13,092 nt of DNA from Baffinella frigidus (lineage: Eukaryota; Cryptophyceae; Cryptomonadales; Baffinellaceae): positions 229,138-242,229 of the forward strand of contig MU646833.1 in assembly GCA_026770585.1 (NCBI GenBank), written 5' to 3'. A model generated the notes under the pieces. It saw only the letters and a program-made list of their open reading frames with translations. It did no database searches and had not been told where the DNA came from. The position numbers were made by a program, and so were the translations under genes. This document shows, piece by piece, positions 9,441 to 13,092 of this stretch. The number at the start of each line of letters is the position of its first letter. The stretch's first letter is position 1.

Positions 9441-12400
9441 GTACAGCTCCGTGCCCAGCACACGCCTGGGACCCCCACAGAGCTCCGTGCCCAGCAAACA
9501 CTCCTGCGACTCCCACACTGTCGCGCGCGCAGGCTCTGCCACACAGCGGCACTCCCCCGTGGCGTCCGTCCTACCCCCCATCTCCTCTGAAACGTTATGC
9601 CTGTTGCTTGCCAGGACGCGTCGATGGAGGGCACCTACCTCCCCGCCGACCCCGCTTACACCGGGGAGGGCACCAAGGCGGCCAACGGCTTCGGCAACGG
9701 CTGGGCCAACTCCTTCACGGACGCGTCGAACCTGGGCGGCATCCGCGGCTGGGGCAACGTCCTCCCGCTCCAGTCCCACTGGGTACGTTCGCTCAATCGC
9801 CTCCCCCCCCTGCCTCAACTCGTTTCAGGTTCCTGGCTCAGGGAGACCCCCTAGGGAGCACCGGGCCCTATAAACTTGACCCTACACCCGAAACCCGAAG
9901 CCCTAGACCAGAACCCCTAGACCCTACACCCTAGCCCCGAAACCCCAGGTCCTGGGCCCGGCGGCGCCAGAATAGGCTCCGCAGCCAGACGCCCTGCGCT
10001 CCTAAACCTCAAACCCCAAATCCCCAAACCCCAAACCCCAGACCACAGACCACAGACCACAGACCCTAAACTCCAGGTCCCGGGCCCGGCGCTCCTAAAC
10101 CCTACACCCTAACCCGTAAACCTCAGAAACCCTGGAGCCTCAACCGCAAACCGCAACCCGCAGGTCCCGGGCCCCGCGGCGAAAGGCGCGCGGCAGAACA
10201 GCCTTCTTGACCCTCAACACCCTAACCCTGAACCGTCAATCCAACCCTTGGATTTGCAGGTTGCGGGCCCGGCGGCGCGCGGCAGCGGCAGAACAGCCTC
10301 TAAACTCTGAATCTTAGAACCTACTCCCTAGACCCCAGAAACCCTGAACCTGAAGCCCCAACCCGCAGGTTGCGGGCCCGGCGGCGCGCGGCGCGCGGCA
10401 GAACGGGCTCCGCAGCCAGATGCTCGCGGACGCCCCCCTCGACTACATCCCCCTCGAGCAGGTCCGACCCCTCTCTCCCTCCCTCTCTCGAGCTGTCGAG
10501 ACCTCCTCTTTACCGTAAACCATCAACCATGCACCCGGAACCCGGAACCCGGGACCCGAAACCCGTAGACCCGAAATGCAACACTCCCAACCCCCCTATA
10601 CCCCGCCGCGTCGGAGCCGAGAGTCTCGCAACTGTGAAGCAATTGGGTGTGTCCTGGTACAGGGGTACCTCGCTCATAAGAAAACGCCCACCGTCGCGGA
10701 CCACCGTAGGGCCCTAGGCATAGGGCTACTGTAGGGTCCTGGGGGGGGGCGTTTTCTCATGAGCGAGGTACCCCTGGTCTCAAGCCTGCCGCGAGGGGCG
10801 ACCTTCTTGTTCTTTATTACTCTCGATACAGGTCCTAGATAGGCCATGGCCATGAATGAAGCCTTGAGTTGAGTGATACACAAGTCTTTTAGCCTAAAAA
10901 AAACGAGGGGCGACCGCACCGGCATGGCGACGCACGCGCTCAGGGTTCAGGTTTCAGGGCTCAGGACTCAGGGTTCAGGGTTCAGGGTTCAGGCACGCGC
11001 ACCGCATTTTCGTGGCGACGAAAATCGCGAAAACGCGACGAAAATGCGCGTGAGGAACATGGTCGCGTCCTCACGAGGATGCTAGAGGGGCCTATTTAAA
11101 ACCGATGTGCTTTTAAAAGAGGGCATTTGTGTAGTAACTTTCGTTGAACGGTCACGTGACTCTGCTCAAATTGCACAGTCGGGAGGTTACTTTACCTTAT
11201 CCTGGTACGAATATTTACAACCCCACATGTAAATAGGCCCCTCTAGCATTCTCGAGTGGGTGTTGAGATCGACACTTTGGCTGGCCACCCCGCTTTTTTT
11301 GCCACCCGATTTATTTCAAAACCTCGACCCGTAACGCATAACCCGCACCCCTGCAGAACGAGAAGGGCCCTAACGCGGTCTTCGCGTACAAGGCTCCAGA
11401 ACACCAACCCTTCAAACCCACCCCCCCTACCTAAACCCGGAACCCGTAAAACGTGACCCGTAGCCCACAACCCGCTGAACGAGACGACCCCTAAACCATG
11501 ATCACTCGGCAGAACGAGATGGGGACGAACGGCGTGTTCGCGAACAAGGGCGATGGCCAGCGCACCGGCATGACCGGCCGCGCGGGCTTCGGCACCAACG
11601 CTGTAATCCCTAACCCCTAATCCCTAAACCCCACGACCTCCTTAAACCTACACCCCAAATCCTTAACGCTACACCCCCAACCCTACACCGTCAACCCTGT
11701 AAACCCCCAAACCCACACCCTGGATCCTTCTGCGGCACCAACTCTGTAATCCCTAACCCCCACACCCTCCTTAACCCTACACCCCAAATCCTTAACCCTA
11801 CACCCCAACCACTACACCGTAAACCCTGTAACCCCCCAACCCCCAACCCCGAAACCTGGAAGCCCTAAGCCCCAAACCCCAAACCCAACGCCCAAACCCT
11901 GTAAACCCGAACCCTCAAACCCTGACCGGGGATCACCGGTCACGCAGGCATGGGCACTAACGCGGTTATCCCTAAACCCAATCTCTACACCCTGTAAACC
12001 ATACACCCTAAACCCTGTAAACACTAAACACTTGTCCCTAAACCCTAAACCCTAATCCCCAAACCCAACACCCTAAACCCTGTAAACCCCAACCCTCAAA
12101 CCTTGAACGGGCATGGCCGGCCATTTGGCACCAAATCGGTCCGAAACCCCGAACCTTCTTCTCTTCTTCTGTATTACTTTCAACCCCTAAACCTTCAATC
12201 CTGTAAACCCTTAACCCTGAACCCTGTAAACCCCCCACCCTAAACCCTGTAAACCCCAAACCCCAAACCCTGTACGCCGCCAAGCCCGAAACCCTTTAAA
12301 AGGGCATCCGGTGGGGTACGCCGGACGCCCTGGTGGACTATTCCTAAGTCAACATCCTGGGTTTCTCGTACTCAACCGACAACTTTTCCCGCAGGTGTTC

Positions 12401-12463
12401 CAGGGTAAGGGCGACGGGCAGAACACCGGCATGACCGGCCCGGCCGGCCAGGGCACCAACGCG
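8952..12463 (+). CDS. Secreted or membrane-anchored protein with 23-residue Gly-rich MGTN repeats (5 exons, 3' end unresolved)
   Basis: Join of 8952..9440, 9615..9782, 10369..10461, 11513..11602 and 12395..12463; every intron is GT-AG and every exon is phase 0 (909 bases, 303 codons, still open). The ATG at 8952 in gcccaATGttc is followed by a signal peptide or anchor: basic FVKR, then the hydrophobic stretch IFVASAVLAACALVAV. Residues 51-94 hold two repeat units starting MGTN, 23 residues apart. Residues about 134-160 are Lys/Ala-rich and basic. Exon 2 is rich in Gly, Asn and Trp. Exons 4 and 5 carry further 23-residue units. I do not recognise the family. A structural, cell-wall, scale or matrix protein is a guess from composition only. 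High GC and strong G/C third-position bias support real coding in exons 1-3. Confidence 0.7.
9615..9782 (+). CDS. Repeat-protein gene exon 2: Gly/Asn/Trp-rich domain
   Basis: Acceptor ttgccag|gac, donor cactgg|gtacgt, 56 codons, phase 0. It encodes DASMEGTYLPADPAYTGEGT, KAANGFGNGWANSFTDASN and LGGIRGWGNVLPLQSHW. Both this exon and exon 1 end in a Trp codon followed by gtac, so the donor contexts are alike. Intron 9441-9614 holds a 16-base direct repeat (agctccgtgcccagca at 9446 and 9481). Confidence 0.75.
9945..10005 (+). pseudogene. Ghost 1 of repeat-protein exon 3
   Basis: ccccag|gtcctgggcccggcgg, then cgccagaataggctccgcag and ccagacgcc, matching exon 3 through its RQNGLRSQ region with a deletion and an in-frame TAG (agaaTAGgctccg). 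Confidence 0.7.
10006..10360. repeat. Heptamer-like tracts between the exon-3 ghosts
   Basis: CCCCAAA, CCACAGA and CCCTAAA/CCCTGAA variants fill the spaces between the duplicated acceptors and form the rest of intron 2. Confidence 0.8.
10073..10280 (+). pseudogene. Ghosts 2-4 of repeat-protein exon 3 starts
   Basis: Three further acceptor-plus-exon starts: ctccag|gtcccgggcccggcg (10079), cccgcag|gtcccgggccccgcgg (10163) and tttgcag|gttgcgggcccggc (10260). The last two run on to ggcagaacagcct, and each is followed by heptamer-like sequence. Confidence 0.7.
10369..10461 (+). CDS. Repeat-protein gene exon 3
   Basis: Acceptor cccgcag|gtt, donor gagcag|gtccga, 31 codons, phase 0. It encodes VAGPAARGARQNGLRSQM then LADAPLDYIPLEQ. 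Four shortened copies of its first 20-60 bases, each with its own acceptor AG, precede it between 9947 and 10320. Confidence 0.65.
10660..10776. mobile_element. MITE-like element family 2, full copy (117 bp)
   Basis: The ends caggggtacctcgctcataa gaaaacgccc and gggcgttttctcatgagcga ggtacccctg are inverse over about 30 bases with one mismatch. The centre ccgtagggccctaggcatag and ctactgtagggtcct can also fold. It is the best-preserved element in the window and lies in intron 3 of the repeat-protein gene. Confidence 0.85.
10904..10938 (+). pseudogene. Ghost fragment of the MGTN repeat exon
   Basis: ggggcgaccgcaccggcatg, then gcgacgcacgcg. The translation GDRTGMATHA resembles GDGQRTGMTGRA of exon 4. 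The 12-mer cgaggggcgacc also occurs 111 bases upstream (near 10793). Confidence 0.5.
10938..10992 (-). repeat. G-rich orientation CCCTGAA heptamer tract
   Basis: Tandem TTCAGGG/CTCAGGG units, the reverse orientation of the tracts found elsewhere. They follow immediately after the ghost repeat exon. Confidence 0.85.
11074..11254. mobile_element. 181-base MITE-like element (family 4)
   Basis: Left cgaggatgctagaggggcct attta is the inverse of right taaataggcccctctagcat tctcg with one mismatch in about 25 bases. The interior is AT-richer (about 130 bases) with no frame. It is immediately preceded by a self-complementary stretch (gcattttcgtggcgacgaaa, cgcgacgaaaatgcg). Confidence 0.85.
11357..11392 (+). 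pseudogene. Ghost of repeat-protein exon 4 start with acceptor
   Basis: cctgcag|aacgagaagggcccta, then acgcggtcttcgcgtacaag. It reads NEKGPNAVFAYK beside NEMGTNGVFANK of exon 4. A shorter start remnant (ctgaacgagacga) follows at about 11475. Confidence 0.65.
11513..11602 (+). CDS. Repeat-protein gene exon 4: MGTN repeat unit
   Basis: Acceptor ctcggcag|aac, donor aacgct|gtaatc, 30 codons, phase 0. It encodes NEMGTNGVFANKGDGQ then RTGMTGRAGFGTNA, homologous to residues 51-76 of exon 1. Its donor and the next 120 bases are repeated 143 bases downstream. An incomplete copy of its start, with acceptor, lies at 11357. Confidence 0.65.
11603..11930. repeat. 143-base tandem duplication of exon-4 end plus intron start
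   Basis: From the donor at 11603, gtaatccctaacccctaatc and about 120 bases recur from 11746, preceded by a short exon-end ghost ctgcggcaccaactct. Both copies share the landmark aaatccttaa and ccctgtaa blocks. Confidence 0.8.
11931..11964 (+). pseudogene. Ghost MGTN exon 3' end with donor
   Basis: atcaccggtcacgcaggcat, then gggcactaacgcg|gttatc, reading ITGHAGMGTNA. It keeps the donor-like GT but has no acceptor, as the unit's first half is missing. Confidence 0.65.
12106..12138 (+). pseudogene. Ghost MGTN exon 3' end, frameshifted
   Basis: aacgggcatggccggccatt, then tggcaccaaatcg|gtccg. It matches the GMTGxAGxGTNA-coding part with a one-base loss. Confidence 0.55.
12395..12463 (+). CDS. Repeat-protein gene exon 5: exactly one 23-residue unit
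   Basis: Acceptor tcccgcag|gtg, donor aacgcg|gtaacc, 69 bases, phase 0. It encodes VFQGKGDGQNTGMTGPAGQG then TNA, exactly one repeat period, so splicing in or skipping such an exon would change repeat number without shifting frame. The next exon could not be settled; candidates downstream are damaged or chimeric. Confidence 0.65.
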
Positions 12464-12540
12464 GTAACCCCCAAACTCTACACTCTACACCCTAAACCCT
12501 TAACCTCAAACCCCAAACCCTGAACCCTGAACCGTAATGC

Positions 12541-12666
12541 CAAGGCGGCACCGGCACGACAACTACTATAAATGTAGAGTTATCAACAAAACAAGATGCA
12601 TTGACATTTAGTCACCCCCCTTCAAATACCGGTAATACAACAACGTTAAATTATGATTCCAACGCG
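12541..12666 (+). pseudogene. Chimeric repeat exon with AT-rich insert
   Basis: The frame starting at 12541 is open through a left edge like the repeat exon (QGGTGT), an AT-rich body (TTINVELSTKQDALTFSHPP, SNTGNTTTLNYD) and a right edge SNA|gtccca that reproduces the TNA|GT donor of the repeat exons in phase 0. Codons in the body (aca, aat, tta, caa, gat) contrast with the G/C-ending codons of the gene. No acceptor in matching phase was found (AG at 12543-12544 leaves the wrong phase), so it is not called functional. Function unknown. Confidence 0.45.
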
Positions 12667-12769
12667 GTCCCAACCCCCGCCGCCCTCTCTCCCTCTCGTT
12701 CAAAAACTCCCGTCGTACAGCTCCCGGCGTCCATAGGTTTCAGTCTTTGGGGGTTCGGATGTAGGGTTG

Positions 12770-12831
12770 GAGGGTTCCATGCCAAGCGCCTGCAAACACG
12801 GGCATGTCGGGCAAGGCCGGCCAGGGCACCA
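12770..12831 (+). pseudogene. Ghost MGTN repeat exon, frameshifted, with donor
   Basis: gggttccatgccaagcgcct, then gcaaacacgggcatgtcggg and caaggccggccagggcacca, acccg|gtccta. It matches exon 5 along its full length apart from a net loss of four bases, so the GMSGKAGQGTN frame is broken from the start. Confidence 0.6.
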
Positions 12832-12844
12832 ACCCGGTCCTAAC

Positions 12845-12941
12845 CCCTAACCCCCAAATCCTGAACCCTACACCCTACACCCTGCACCCTACACCCTACA
12901 CCCTACACCCTACACCCTACACCCTACACCCTGTAAAACCC
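12845..12941. repeat. CCCTACA heptamer minisatellite
   Basis: About ten near-perfect CCCTACA units, the most homogeneous heptamer block in the window. Confidence 0.95.
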
Positions 12942-12945
12942 AACC

Positions 12946-12981
12946 GATGTGACCGGCCGCGCCAGCATGGGCGCCAACGCG
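12946..12981 (+). pseudogene. Ghost MGTN exon 3' end with lost donor
   Basis: gatgtgaccggccgcgccag, then catgggcgccaacgcg|gcccta. It reads DVTGRASMGANA. The donor GT is GC here. Confidence 0.6.
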
Positions 12982-13092
12982 GCCCTAAACCCAACCCCTC
13001 AAACCCCAAACCCCAAACCCCAAACCCCAAACCCCAGGCCCTAAACCCTAAACGCGAGACCCTAAACCTCTTTCTCCCCCCCCCCCCCCCCC
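12982..13092. repeat. CCCCAAA/CCCTAAA tract ending in a C run
   Basis: Heptamer repeat followed by about 18 C residues at the window edge, possibly a low-quality contig end or a long homopolymer. Confidence 0.8.

Noticed and set aside
9051-9818. 255-codon open frame on the minus strand
   Set aside because: It is antisense to exons 1-2 of the repeat-protein gene and runs across its intron. It arises from the strong G/C third-position bias of the sense frame, with Arg/Gly/His-rich low-complexity content and no motif.

Overview
This looks like nuclear DNA of a unicellular alga or other protist. The non-coding sequence is dominated by degenerate 7-base repeats of the Arabidopsis-type telomere unit (CCCTAAA and the variants CCCCAAA, CCCGAAA, CCAGAAA, CCATAAA, CCCTACA). 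Coding sequence is cut into small exons with canonical GT-AG introns. The first gene belongs to the IP3-receptor/ryanodine-receptor family, which I know from animals and many protists but not from land plants. I cannot name the lineage; dinoflagellate, haptophyte, cryptophyte, stramenopile and green alga all remain possible. No bacterial operon, tRNA, rRNA or CRISPR array was seen.

Layout. (1) About 178-6655, + strand: the 3' part of an intracellular Ca2+-release channel gene, hidden in eleven exons of 35 to about 150 bases that no single long open frame reveals. All ten introns are GT-AG and every exon phase fits its neighbour. Joined from 1329 they give 292 residues ending in TAG at 6653-6655, covering the last membrane segments, the pore loop, S6 ending GIIID, and the C-terminal cytosolic domain. 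(2) 6656-8951: an intergenic block rich in small inverted-repeat elements, a 44-base palindrome and a long hairpin, with no gene I can support. (3) 8952 to at least 12463, + strand: a gene for an unrecognised secreted or membrane-anchored protein with a signal peptide, a Lys/Ala-rich tract and a 23-residue Gly-rich repeat (core GDGQxTGMTGxAGxGTNA). Two repeat units lie side by side in exon 1. Later units are separate phase-0 exons, one unit per exon. (4) 12464-13092: damaged or chimeric copies of that repeat exon in heptamer repeats, ending in a C run at the window edge.

The most striking general feature is the large number of partial copies ('ghosts') of the genes' own exons inside the introns, often with the splice acceptor or donor still attached and embedded in telomere-like heptamers. 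At least six exons are affected. A second notable item is an AT-rich segment at 12557-12660 with a codon style unlike its surroundings, placed in frame inside a copy of the repeat exon. At least four inverted-repeat element families and several dispersed repeats also occur. Gene models come from reading frames, splice dinucleotides, phase continuity and remembered family motifs; no search or transcript data were available.
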